A stretch of DNA of 64,000 nucleotides from Nemania diffusa (lineage: Eukaryota > Ascomycota > Sordariomycetes > Xylariales > Xylariaceae), in NCBI GenBank assembly GCA_038501195.1, contig JBBPUQ010000004.1, forward strand, positions 5,718,001 to 5,782,000. Reading direction: 5' to 3'. Shown piece after piece: positions 52,589 to 64,000 of this stretch. The notes below the pieces were generated by a model. It was not told the DNA's origin. It was given only the letters and a program-made list of their open reading frames with translations, and searched no databases. Positions within the stretch are counted from its first letter, which is position 1. Each line of letters begins with the position of its first letter. A program made the position numbers and the translations under genes.

Positions 52589-53345
52589 TATATACTAGTT
52601 TTTTTATATTTAGCTACTATTAAAAATTATATATAATTTATTATAATATTTACTAACAAGTTTACTAAATTTTTTTATTAAATTTTTTTTTTAAATTTAA
52701 ATTTTCAAAATTAGACTTTTTTATATATTTTTTATATAATTTTATTTTATGTTTTTTATTGATTTTATTATTACTTTTTGTTTTTGTTTATTTTAAAAAC
52801 TTATAAAGTTTTACTTTTTTTTTTTTAAGTAATTTAGTTTAAACAAATAAATTTTTAATTTTATTAGAATTAATTAAAGCGGAGCTATTAATAGTTCTAT
52901 TTAAATTTTATTTTAATAAATTTTAAAATAGTATTTTGTTATAACTATTACAACTTGCTAATTTTATTTATTTAATTTGTTTGTAAATTCGATTTATTTT
53001 TTTTTCTTTTTTTTTTAAATTTTAATGTATGCAATATAATTTTTTAAAAATCTTTTTAACTACTTATACTATTATTTTTTTTTTTTTTTTTTTTTTTTTA
53101 TTAATATAAAGCTTAGTTTATTAACTTAAAAACTCAAAATATTAAACTTATTTATAAGTTAATATATACTAATATTTTTTAAAATTTTATTTTATTTTAA
53201 TATTAAAAGCAGTTTTTAGTTTATTTTATATAACTATTTATATTATTTAAATTAGTTTTTTTTGTTTGTTTAAACTATATAATTTAGTTAAAAAAATATT
53301 TATTTTTTGTATTATAGTTAATTTTACAATTTTAAAAAATTTTTA
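43886..53345. repeat. Higher-order satellite array, seven units
   Basis: Seven 750-bp modules start at 44440, 45907, 47215, 48844, 50313, 51283 and 52594. Each is preceded by a variable number of ~165-bp sub-repeats and one variant sub-repeat joined to a short link. Full sub-repeats before the modules number 2, 3, 2, 4, 3, 0 and 2. Start-to-start distances (1467, 1308, 1629, 1469, 970, 1311) fit about 970 + 165n. Unequal crossing-over within the sub-repeats would explain this. Units share nearly the same mutated state, so either amplification followed mutation or the same sites were hit in each. No coding signal. Confidence 0.95.
47961..48837. repeat. Largest sub-repeat cluster of the array (four units plus variant)
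   Basis: Full ~165-bp units start at about 47961, 48124, 48288 and 48452, and the variant at 48613. Each unit runs from AATTTAATAGTATTTTTATA through a TAAACTTGTTTTAAAACTAG-like core and an AAAAAATTTTTCAACTTATT-like block to a T run. The variant replaces the second half with a sequence ending before the next module. Confidence 0.9.
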
Positions 53346-53520
53346 ATTTATATTTTATTTAAATTATAGTTATATAAACAATTTTTATTTTTTATATTAT
53401 ATTATAAAACTTTAAATTATTTTAATGTTTTAAATATTTAGTTTTAATATATTTATATTGCTAAATTATTATTATAAAAACAGTTTAATTAAAATTTTTA
53501 ATAAAAATTATTTTATATAT
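53346..53520. repeat. Array-to-composite-repeat junction, right copy
   Basis: Matches 781-960. It ends at the exact left boundary of the decayed mobile element. Confidence 0.8.
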
Positions 53521-54592
53521 ATTTTTGTTTTTAATAAAAAAAAAACAACTAAATAAAATAAAAAGTTACTTATAATGTTGTAAATAATTTTTAGCAGAAT
53601 TTTATAGCTGAAATAAGTAATTTTGCTTTTTTATTTAAAAAAAGTAAATTAACTAGTTGTTGAAAAATTTCTAAAACTGTTTTTTATTTTAAATAGAAAA
53701 TTTTTTCTGCTTATTTAAGTATAGTTCGTTTAATTCAGCTTCTATTGTATACACGTAGTTATAATTAGCTAAACTAGCTATACTTATGTACAAGCTGTTT
53801 TTTATATATATAATTTTTACAGAAAGCTTATAAAGCTTACGTTATAAATACTTAACAATATATATATATACTACTACTTTAACAAGTAGCTAATTAACCT
53901 GTTTATTTGTTAAATGACTTATTTATTAAGTAACTTATTTATTAAGTGATTTATTTATTTGCTAAATGATTTACCGACTTACTAAGTTATTTGCTAGCTA
54001 GTTTATTAGCTAACTAAATAATATATTAACTAACCTATTACTTTACTAGTTAGCTTACTGACTTAGCTGCTTGTTAAATAACTTATTTACTTACTAGTTA
54101 ACTTATTTATTTACTAATTAAGTAACTAACTTACTTACTTACTAGTTAAATAATTAACTGACTTATTTAGTAACTTGCTAGCTTACTAAGTAAGTTACTA
54201 GCTAGCTTACTTACTTATTAAATAACTAACTAACCTATTTATTTATTTGTAAATTTAACTGCAAGTTAACAAAAGCTTAAAACTTAAAGCTAAAATTAAA
54301 AAGCTAGAATTAAAAAAGCTAAAATTAAAAGCGTTAAAAACGAAAGCAGTTTTTTTTTTTAGCTAAAAAGGAGCAGAAGCTGCATACACGAAACATTTAC
54401 ACAGTAAAACATACAGTTAATAAAAAAAAAGCTAAAAAAAAAAGCTGCTTTTGTTTCTTATAGCTTATTAAAAGTTTATATAGCTTATATAGCTTGTATA
54501 GCTTATATAGCTTATATAGTTTATATAGTTTGTATAACTTGTAGCTTTTAAAAACAAAAGCTTTTTTACTTCTGATTTTAAAAAGCTTCTAA
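53521..54592 (+). mobile_element. Decayed, inverted copy of the Helentron-like element
   Basis: Aligns end to end with the reverse complement of 21711-22954. The left end ATTTTTGTTTTTAA is GCCTTCGTTTTTAA after G-to-A and C-to-T changes. The inner inverted repeat is TTAAAAACAAAAGC (54548-54561), and the 31-bp tail ends CTTCTAA. Over the first 274 bp of the alignment, 58 of 107 G:C pairs are now A:T, and only 4 A:T positions and one 2-bp indel differ otherwise. The minisatellites differ in length (20-bp array about 3 versus 9 units; 10-bp array about 8-9 versus 3). Flanks are T on both sides. Confidence 0.9.
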
Positions 54593-54594
54593 TA

Positions 54595-54634
<40 letters not shown>

Positions 54635-56045
54635 TACAAATATTAAAAAAATATTTTTTAAATTTTTATATTTAAAATTTTCTGTTATATAAATTAATTT
54701 TGCTTTAATACTGTTAATTTTTTATTTGTTTAATATTTAATACTACTTTTTTTTATATAACAATTATTTATTAAACAAATAGTTTAATATATAACAACTT
54801 ATTAATTTTTTTTATAAAACTTATTAAATTAAATAATAATAAATTATTAATATATTTAGCTGTTATATAACAAAGCTATAATTTAAAACTAGCTATAACT
54901 AATAATTTAGTAATATTTAATAGCTTTTTATTATTTAAATATATTATATAATATATAAGCTAAATTAATAAAGCTTATAAATTAAATAAGCTATATTAAA
55001 TATGTTATATAATTATTAAATTAAACTATTTATATAATATTATAAAATAATTTAATTAATATATAATATAAAACAGCATATATTTTTTAACAAAATAATT
55101 ACTTTATTATATAATATAAAATAATTAATGTAATAATTTATACAAACTACTAATTTTTATGTTTATTTTAATAATTGTAAATTAAAATTTATATATTTTA
55201 TTATAACATAACTTTATAATTTTTATTACTTTATAAAAACTATAATTTTTAAAATAATTTATTTTAAAAAATTTACTTTATAAAATTTATTTTAAAAAAA
55301 CTTTAGCTAAATTTTACAATTTTATTTACAACTTTATTTACAGTTTTATATATTTATATACTTTTTATAATTGTAACAACTAATGCAATATATTTTATAT
55401 TTAAACAGTTAAAAAATATATATAAATTAATAGTTTATATATAATACAACATATTATTATATATTTATATAAAATAAAAATTTGTACTATATATTATGTA
55501 ATATTTTGTTTATATATAACATAATATATTACTTTATATTTTTGTATGTAAAAAATAACGCAATGTTTTTTATTTATACATGTTATAGCATATTATTTTA
55601 TATTTATTTATATATAATATATTACAATATGTTTTATTTACATATAATATATTGCAATATGTTTTATTTAAATATAATATAGTGCAATATGTTTTATTTA
55701 TATATAATATAGTATAATATTTTATATATATACAATATAGCGCGATATTTTTAAAAAATAAAAACAATTAGTTAAAACATTTACTGCAGCTAAAAAAGCT
55801 GATTTAAAAGCATTTGTATTTTTTCGAAAATATTTAATATAGCAAAATATAAAAGTTCTATAATTTATATTTTATACAAGTGTTAGCTAAAAAAACAAAT
55901 AAAAAAAAGCAAAAAAAAAATTTTTAATAGTAAAATTTCGAAAATAATAACGAAAGTATTAGCAAAAAGCTTAATTAAAAAAATCGAAAAAAGTTTAGCT
56001 AACTAAATATATTGTAAGTTTTTTAACAATAAATAATATACTATT
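54593..56045. repeat. Composite repeat B, right copy, first half
   Basis: Counterpart of 983-2480, starting with a TA microsatellite (54600-54631). It keeps more C and G than the left copy. The 30-bp minisatellite is at 55560-55745. Frames on both strands across 55482-55767 (Tyr/Ile/Asn-rich repeats) are products of that minisatellite. Confidence 0.8.
55560..55745. repeat. 30-bp minisatellite, right copy
   Basis: About five units of 30 bp built on CAATATGTTTTATTTA plus TATAATATA; counterpart of 1981-2190. Confidence 0.85.
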
Positions 56046-56312
56046 TATTAAAATACTAGTATTAGTTACAACTATATATTATAGTTTATATATTGTAGTA
56101 TTTATACTACAGTTATACAAACAAATATATAGTTATATAAATAAGTATTTATTTTATATACTAATAGAGATTTTATTGTAAATAAAATCTCTAGCTATAT
56201 AAAAGAACTTTTTTTAGTATTAATTATTAATATAAACATAATATAACTAGCTTTATATTTTGTTTATATATAACTAATATATATTATTATATATATATAG
56301 CTTATTTAATAC
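56046..56312. repeat. Dispersed 266-bp LTR-like module
   Basis: Single copy where the left duplicate (2481-3453) has three in tandem. Begins TATTAAAATACTAG (TGTT start with G mutated) and ends CTTATTTAATA. Confidence 0.65.
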
Positions 56313-57612
56313 TAATTAGTAGTTGCAAAATGTACTACAGATTAGCAAAAGTAAAAACAGAGCTAACTTAAAGTTTAAACAGCTTAAACAAGTTTCTATA
56401 TTGTATTTTAAAACTTTTGTTTTATATAAATTAAGTAATTTTTGTACAACAAAATTTAAAAAAAAGATCAAACTTAGATATTATTTTTAAATACATTTTA
56501 TTACATTATAAAGTTTATATATAACAAGCAATACTAAAAAAAATAATATATAATTATATTAAATTATTTGTTATATAATAACTAAACAACAAATTTTTTA
56601 TTATTTTATTTTTATACTTTGTTACTTTTTTTAACTATTATAGCGTTAAAACATTTATATAACAAAAAAAAACTTTCTATATATAATAATATAAACTAAT
56701 ACAACAAAATTACTATAAACTATAAAATTAGCAAATATATTATATAAAACTTAATTAATATACAATATTGAAATTAAAAACTTAACTTTATAACTGTAAC
56801 ACTAATTATATTTAATATTTAAATAGTTTATTATATTATTAAATATAAATATTTAAATGTTATTAACTAGCTATTTTAAATATTATATATTAAAAATTAT
56901 AGTTTTTAAATATATAAAATATAAAATAGTTTATAAAAGCTAATTTAGTAAAAAATAATTTATATATTAGCTAAAAAAAGTATATAATATAAAACAATTT
57001 TTGTATAAAAGTTGCTTTTTTTTTTTTTTGTATAAAAAAGTATATATTTAAATATTACAAAAAACTTATGTTTAATAAACAAGTTTTAATAATATAGTAA
57101 TAATATATACAGCATTTATTATATATTCTAAGTTCGATTTTTAGTTAAAATATATATAGTTTTAAATCAATATTAAAAATTATCAATTTTAAACTGTATT
57201 AATTTTTTTGATTTTTTTTTTTTTTTTTCTGTTATATATACTTAAAATTACTTATATATAATATATTTTTACTTTATATTAACAGCTATATATATATACA
57301 ACATATTTTTACTTTATATTAACAGTTATATATATATATAACATATATTTATTATATACTAACTAATATATATATATATAATATACTTTTATTTTAAATT
57401 AACTAATAAATATATATATAACAAACTTTTATATTTAAAAAAAAGTTAAAAAATATATATATATTTAACAATTTATATATAATATAAAACATTTTGTTAT
57501 ATATATATACAAAAAACATTTATATAGTATATATAAAAAAAACATTGTTAAAAAAAACCAAAAAATTAAATTTGTTATTTTTTAACTATTATATAAAAAA
57601 TAAAGCAAAACT

Positions 57613-57649
<37 letters not shown>

Positions 57650-57711
57650 TTTATAAGTTATACTAAAAATAACAAATATTATACAAATATTAAACATATA
57701 CGCTATATATG
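56313..57711. repeat. Composite repeat B, right copy, second half
   Basis: Counterpart of 3454-4930, less mutated near its start (for example GCAAAATGTACTACAGATTA at 56334). Contains five 40-bp minisatellite units (57253-57430) and a long T tract near 57618-57646. The 77-codon frame at 57494-57727 spans the T tract and is low complexity. Confidence 0.8.
57253..57430. repeat. 40-bp minisatellite, right copy
   Basis: Units at 57261, 57301, 57341, 57381 and 57421 with an exact 40-bp period; counterpart of 4391-4640. Confidence 0.9.
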
Positions 57712-58600
57712 CTTTTTTAAAAACTAAAAACTTAATAACATTTAATAAATAATATATTAATATAATATTAACAACTATTTTAAAAGCTGTTAATATAAAG
57801 CAATATAATTAAACTTTAACTTTAAACTAAAATAGCTTGAAAATATTCTTTTTAATATATAAACTTTGTTTAAATATTTGTAAAAACATTTAAAACAAAC
57901 ACTTAAAAAAAAATGTCGGTAAAAAAAGCAGTACAAACAATACTTTTTTTAGCTTATTATACAATTAAACATATTAGCTAAAAATATACAAAAAGATTTA
58001 TTTGTATAAAAATAAATATATATTTATATAAAACAACTATATAAAAGCTTTGCAAATTCAGCTCTTAGTCAAAAAGCTATATATTTTTACTGCTTTATTG
58101 TTTTTAGTTTGAATAAAATTTTAAAACTATATTATGCTGCTTAAAAAAGCAAACATAAAACAAAAACAAGCAGCAGCTATTGTACTATTACTGCTATTAT
58201 TATACAACATATATATATATATAAATAAATAAATGTATATATATATATATATATGTATATATAATATATATGTATATATAAATAAATAAATAAATAAACA
58301 AACAAACGTACAAAAAAAAAACAAAAAAAAAAAAAACAAAAATAAACAAGAATTAACTAAATATATTTAAAATTTTGTGCTATATAAACTAATACTTCAA
58401 CTAATACTGTTTATTTTTTTTTATATAATATTTAATATTTTTTTTTTTTTATATAACAATTATTTATTAAATAAACAAGTTAATATATAATAATTAATTA
58501 ATTAATTATATAAAAACTTTTAAATTAATTAATAATAATTTATTATAAACTTAATTGCTATATAAAAAAGTTATTTTTATTGAACTAACTATAATTAACA
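57712..58600. repeat. Repeat C, copy 1
   Basis: Parallels 59769-60620: same CTTTTTTAAAAACTAAAAA start, same ACTAAAATAGCTTRAAAATAT block, a microsatellite of TA and ATAA type (58206-58300), then sequence resembling the start of composite repeat B (compare 1050-1250). A 70-codon minus-strand frame at 58127-58339 is mostly microsatellite translation and is rejected as a gene. Confidence 0.75.
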
Positions 58601-58824
58601 ATTTAATAAGTAACAATTAGTTATTTTAATTAATTAAAAATATTATATAATATATAAGCTAAATTAATATAACAAATAACTAAATTATATTATTTATATA
58701 TAGTTATAAAACAACTAACTTATTATATAATAAAACTAAGTTATTATAAAACATATTGTACTTTTATTTTTTATTTTTTTACTTTTGTATAATATTCAGT
58801 TATTACTAAAAGAAAAAAGAGCTA

Positions 58825-59091
58825 GTATTAAAATATTAGTATTAGTTACAACTATATGTTATAGTTTATACACTGTAGTATTTATACTGCAGTTGTACAA
58901 CTAGATATATAGTTATATAAACAAGCACTTACTTTATACGCTAGCAAAAATTTCATTTATAATAAAATCTCCAGCTGTACAAAAAAACTCTTTTTAATAT
59001 TAATTATTAATATAAACATAGTACAACTAACTTTATATTTTGTTTATATATAACTAATATATACTATTATATATATATAGCTTATTTAACA
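58825..59091. repeat. Dispersed 266-bp LTR-like module
   Basis: Best preserved 3' end, CTTATTTAACA, supporting a TG...CA type terminus. The start, TATTAAAATATTAG, has lost the G. Followed by TA-rich sequence unrelated to the other copies, so this copy defines the right border of the module. Confidence 0.65.
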
Positions 59092-59768
59092 AAAATCAAA
59101 TTAATTTATATACTAAAATAGCAAACAAATATTATATAATGTTTTGTTTATATATAATATAATATATTGTTTTATATTTATATATATAAAACATAATATA
59201 ATACTTTATATATATATATAGTATAATACTTTTTATTTATATACATTATAACACATTATTTTATATTTATTTATATATAATATAATATAATATGTTTTAT
59301 TTATATACAATATAATATAATATTTTATATATATATAATATATTATATTATTTTATATATATTTATAAAATATAAAATAATGCTTTATATTTATATATAT
59401 ATAATATAACACATTGTTTTATTTATATACAATATAATACAATAGTTTATTTATATATAACATAATATAATAACTTATATATATATATAATATAATATTT
59501 TATATTTACATATATATAATATAGCATAATATTTTATATATATAGAGCATTTATACAACATATTATACAATATTTTATTTATATACAAAAAAAAAAAAGA
59601 GCTAAAATAAAATCAAATATAAAAACACTGCGAAAAAAATATATTGTTTATTAAAAACTTTTTAATAAATTGTATAACTTTTTAACTAAAACATAACTTT
59701 TTTTTTTTTTTTTTTTAGCTATATATAAAATAATATATTTTATACAAGCATTAAATGCAAATACTACA
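59092..59768. repeat. TATA-rich minisatellite region
   Basis: Loose repeats of TATATATAATATAAT and TTTTATTTATATACAATATA type, related to the 30-bp minisatellite at 55560-55745, followed by a poly-T tract near 59700. No gene. Confidence 0.65.
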
Positions 59769-60254
59769 AGTACTTTTTTAAAAACTAAAAATTTAACAAC
59801 ACTTTAGAAATAGCAACTTAATATAATAATAATAGCTATTTTATAAACTTAGAACTTTTATATATAGTAAATATAACATTTTTAGTTTTAAACTAAAATA
59901 GCTTAAAAATATTTCTTTTAATAAACAAGTTTTGTTTAAATATTTTTAAAATTGTTTAAAAATAATACTTAGAATAAAATATTAATAAAAAAAGCAATAT
60001 AAACAATTTTTTTTTTAATTTATTATATAATTAAACATATTAATTAAAAAAATATATTACAAATTATTTGTATAAAAATATATATATTTATATAAAATTT
60101 TTATATAATAGTTTAATAAAATTAGTTTTTAATTAAAAAATTATATATTTTTATATAGCTATTATTTTTAATATAAACAAAATTTTAAAACTATAATATA
60201 CTGCTATAAATATTAAAAGCAAATAAAAATAAGCAGCTATATTTTTACTGCTAC

Positions 60255-60307
<53 letters not shown>

Positions 60308-60620
60308 TAAATAAACATATAAAAAAGAAAAAAAGAAAAAAAAAAAACAAAAGCAAACAAAAACTGCTTAAATATATATATTTAAAATACAGCTTTATAT
60401 AAACTAACATTTTACTCGATATTATTTAATTTTTTTTGTATAATATTTAATATTTTTTTTTTTTTATATAGCAATTATTTTTTAAACAAAAAAATCGACA
60501 AATTACAACTTATTAATCAATTGTATAAAATTTATTAAACTAAATAACAGTAACTAATTGTAAATTTTATTATTATATAAAAAAGCTAAACTTATTTGTA
60601 AGTTTAACTAACTATATAAA
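59769..60620. repeat. Repeat C, copy 2
   Basis: Diverged copy of 57712-58600, with a TA microsatellite at 60258-60297 in the same relative place. The 69-codon minus-strand frame at 60151-60360 parallels the one in copy 1 only because both span the microsatellite and its A-rich flank. Confidence 0.7.
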
Positions 60621-63600
60621 AAACAAAAATATAAAAACGTTAAAATATAAATATTAAAATATAAACATTAAAACAATAGTACTAAAATATAAATATATAA
60701 AATTATTTAAAGTTAATAAAATTATTAAAGCTTTATTTATTATTTAGCAATTTATTACAAAACTTAAAAGAAATTTTTTTTATTAATAAGTTAATAAACT
60801 TATTAATAATTTAATAAATTAACTAATTTATAAATTAGTTATTTAATATATAGTTATTTAACTAGCTTATAACTTTATTTAAATTTACTAACTTATATAG
60901 CTAAAAACTTTAGTTTTGTTAAATTTTCACTTACTTTTTTAATATATTATTTTTTTATATATTAATATAACAATACAGCTTTTTAGCTTTTTATATTTTT
61001 ACACTTTTTTTATGTTTATATATTGCTATATAAAGTTTTAAACATTTATATTATTATATTATTTATAAACACTAGTTTATTATTTTTTTTGCTAGTTTTA
61101 TTATTTAAAATATTTATACTATTATTTTTTATATTATTTTATTTATATAGTTGCTATTTATAAAAACATACTTTGTTTAATATTTTCAATATATTAACTT
61201 TTTTAATAAACTTGCAGTTAACTTTTACTATAAACTTTTACTGCAAACTTTTGTTACAAACTTAATTTAGTATAAATATTTAATAAAGCAAGTTTTATAT
61301 TTTTATATATTAAATTATATAAACATTAGTTTTAATATTTTTATTATATATAACTAGTTTATTTATATATATTATTTTATTTAATATAAAGTACTAGCTT
61401 TACTTGTTTATATTATATAGTATAGTTAATAGTTTATTTATTTTATTATTTTTTCTGTTAATTTTTTATGCTATTTTTAATATATTTTATAGCTAATATT
61501 TAAGTATTAATTATAATAAATTTATATTAGCTATATATTATATAAAATATTTATTTTTATTATATTATAAAATATAATTTTAAACTATAATTATTTATTA
61601 CTTTATTATATTTTATATATATTGTTTTATATTTTTTATAATAGTTTTTAAACTTAATTTTATTTTTAACTTTAACTTTTGTTTTTTTAACTTTATATTA
61701 AATATTGCTGTTATTTTGTTTTTTTAAAGCTTAAGCTTATTTTTATTTCTAATTTTAATTTTTATTTTTCTAACTTTATATTAATATTTGCTGTTGCTTT
61801 AGTTTTTTTAACAGCTTTAGTTTTATTACAATTATTTAATAACTAGTTTAATAAATTTTTTAAACTTACTTTTTTATTTAAACAACAATTTATTTAGTAT
61901 ATATTTTTGTTTTTTTCTTATTTTTTTTTTTAATTAATTAAAAAATGTTTGTTTTTAGTAGTATTTAATTTTATAGCAAATTTTAACTTTAATATTAAAT
62001 TTAACAATAAATTATTATATTTTTTGTATTTTTTATTTTTTTTATATTTTTTTTTTTTTTTTAATGTAAATTTAAATTAAAATAACAATAACAATAATAA
62101 CAACAACTTTTTTGATAGCTATTTTATTAATTAGCTATTAAACAATAACTAATTTGTTATTTAGTTTTTTATTTATTTTTAACTATTAAAATAAATTCAA
62201 AGTTTTTTATGTTTTAATATTTAAGTTGTTTATATATTTTATTCTGTTTTTTGCTATAGTTTTATTCTTTGTATTAAAAACTTCTATATTTGAACTTTTT
62301 ATACTTATAGCTATAATATTTCGACTTTAAGCTAATATATTAATAATCGACATTTTTTTTTAAACTAAATAATTTAATTTAATAATAGTATTTAACAGTT
62401 TATAACTAATATTAAGTTATATTTTTTTAATGCTATTTTATATTAAATATTTTTTAAACAACTTTATATTAAATATTTATTTGCTAACTGTTTTTAACAA
62501 ATATTTAGCAAACTATATTTTTAAAAACTAAATATATTTTTTATACAATTTACAATGTTTTCTTTTGTTAATTTTTTCGATATATATTATTTATTTAATA
62601 CAACTGAATCGTTAGTTATAAACAGCTAATTTTCAGCTAAAATATATTTAAGTATAAAAAACTCGACTGATTTTAATATATTATATACTATATATAATAT
62701 CAATAGTTATATTTAAATTTTACAACTATTAAACTTTATTTAAAATGTTTGTTATATTGCTTTATTTTAGTTTATTTATTTATTACATTTTAATGTTTAT
62801 ATTTTTTTTATAGTAGGAATAAATTTAACAACAAAATTTCTAATATATATACTATTTTACAAAGTTTTTTATATTTACTTCAGCAAATATAACAATGCAA
62901 TAATATATATAATGCTTTTTGCTATATATAAATATAACACTTTTTTGTTTTTTTTAACAACAAAAGAGTTAGTATATATATATAAACAAATTGTTTATTT
63001 AACAATTATTTTTATTAGTTTTAACTAATAAACATAAGCTTTAGTATTGTTTGTACTATATATATATTATAATAAAGCAAACAATATAAAAACTAAAGCT
63101 AAAACTAATAGTTATATTATTTTTTTAGTTATAAAATTAAATATAAATATATTTAAAGCTATTTAAATAAATTTTATTTGTTAATATGTTTATTTTAATA
63201 AAATAAATTTTATTAAAGCTTTTTTTATTTTAAACAAAAAAAACACAAAGTTACTATATAGATTTTATTAAACAATTTTAAATACTTTTTTTAAATACTA
63301 GTTTACTAGCTAAATATTTCAAGCTATAGTTTTTTAGCAGCAACAAATTTAATTTTTTAATTTTGCAGTTTAATAATAATTAAAAAAGTAAAACATTTTA
63401 TTAATTTATTAATATTATATTCAAAATATACTATAGTTTTTATACAGTAATTATAAAACAGCTATTAAAAAGTAAAATAACACTAAAAATTAAAACATTA
63501 AAAATAATCAAATTATATACTAGCTTATAACTTTTTTTGTTAAATTTAATTTATATATAAAATATTTATTACTTAAACTTTATAATATTATTACTTTATT

Positions 63601-64000
63601 GTTAAAGTTATATTTTAATTGTTTATAATTTATTGCTAATATATAGTATATTTAATTATATTTAATATATAAAATAGCTTTTAGTTTTAAAAATATTTAT
63701 TTTTAGCAAAATTTTAAACTGTTATATTTTAGTTATTTTAAAAACAAATTTAAAAGTTTGTAAAATTAAAACAAATCGTTTAATTTTAAACAAACAAATT
63801 ATAAAGCTTTTAATGCTGCTTTTAAAAAACAAATTTTAAAAAATATTAAATTTTTTATTAAAACTTTATTTTTTTAGCAGTTTAAAGTTTAAACAACTAT
63901 ATAGTTTTATTAAAAATTAATATAAACTAAAAAAAACTAAAAATAAAAACAAAATAGCTTATAGAACTAAAATAATTAAAACAATATTTTTTAAAGCGAC
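60621..64000. other. AT-rich stretch, no gene
   Basis: No open frame, RNA gene or clear repeat. Residual C and G again sit mainly after A or G. Triplet-like TTA/GTT and TTTAGTTTTTTTAAC patches near 61650-61840 and 62070-62110 are low complexity. Confidence 0.5.

Noticed and set aside
43886..53345. Ribosomal DNA intergenic spacer array
   Set aside because: The repeat geometry is reminiscent of one, but no rRNA sequence lies in or next to any unit.
55482..55767. Tyr/Ile-rich frames on both strands
   Set aside because: Both are readings of the 30-bp minisatellite, whose length is a multiple of three.
58127..58339. 70-codon frame with a counterpart at 60151-60360
   Set aside because: Both span a TA/ATAA microsatellite and poly-A flank inside repeat C; protein similarity follows from the repeats.
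1..64000. Mitochondrial genome or plasmid as explanation for the AT content
   Set aside because: No cytochrome, ATP synthase, rRNA or tRNA genes in 64 kb, and direct evidence of G:C to A:T decay of a GC-normal element.
1..64000. Naturally AT-rich intergenic DNA as in Plasmodium, Dictyostelium or anaerobic gut fungi
   Set aside because: Those genomes have long coding frames at this scale. Here the island/decayed-copy pair shows that the composition was acquired by mutation.

Overview
The window is 64 kb of extremely AT-rich, gene-free DNA, apart from one roughly 1.24 kb island of ordinary base composition at 21711-22954. I find no supportable protein-coding gene, tRNA or rRNA. The open frames of 60-110 codons are low-complexity by-products of AT-rich sequence or of tandem repeats. 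The best reading is a large repeat-rich, silenced compartment (subtelomeric or pericentromeric type) of a eukaryote that destroys repeats by C-to-T hypermutation. A filamentous ascomycete with a RIP-like process is the natural first guess; this is inference from mutation pattern and repeat structure, and no gene confirms the species.

Layout. 1-5.9 kb: last unit of a satellite array, then a composite repeat containing LTR-like modules and minisatellites. 5.9-7.9 kb: nothing recognisable. 7.9-15.1 kb: two tandem copies of a 3.5-3.7 kb repeat. 15.1-21.7 kb: AT-rich sea with two low-complexity frame remnants, hairpin palindromes and a 5 x 172 bp tandem repeat. 21.7-22.95 kb: an intact GC-normal non-autonomous mobile element that looks like a Helitron2/Helentron-type rolling-circle transposon. 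23-31.1 kb: more AT-rich sea with palindromes and short tandem repeats. 31.1-43.9 kb: a core that is almost pure A+T (I count about 50 G or C bases in 12.7 kb). 43.9-53.3 kb: a higher-order satellite array of seven units whose lengths follow about 970 + 165n bp. 53.5-54.6 kb: a second, inverted and heavily mutated copy of the island element. 54.6-60.6 kb: further copies of the composite repeat seen at 1-5.9 kb. 60.6-64 kb: AT-rich sequence with nothing recognisable.

Main result. The island and its decayed copy form a before/after pair. In a hand alignment of 274 bp, 58 of 107 G:C pairs became A:T, while only 4 of 167 A:T pairs changed. The choice of target depends on the base 5' of the C: CpC 25/26, TpC 19/26, GpC 9/30, ApC 5/25. 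The 3' base matters little (CpA 14/21, CpG 16/28, CpC 13/26, CpT 15/32). This is not the CpA signature of classical RIP. The same rule shows across the window: surviving C is nearly always preceded by A or G, and in the 12.7 kb core almost only ApC survives. The window therefore appears to record a pyrimidine-C-directed repeat-mutating process at several stages: the unmutated island, the half-mutated copy, the AT-rich sea and the exhausted core.
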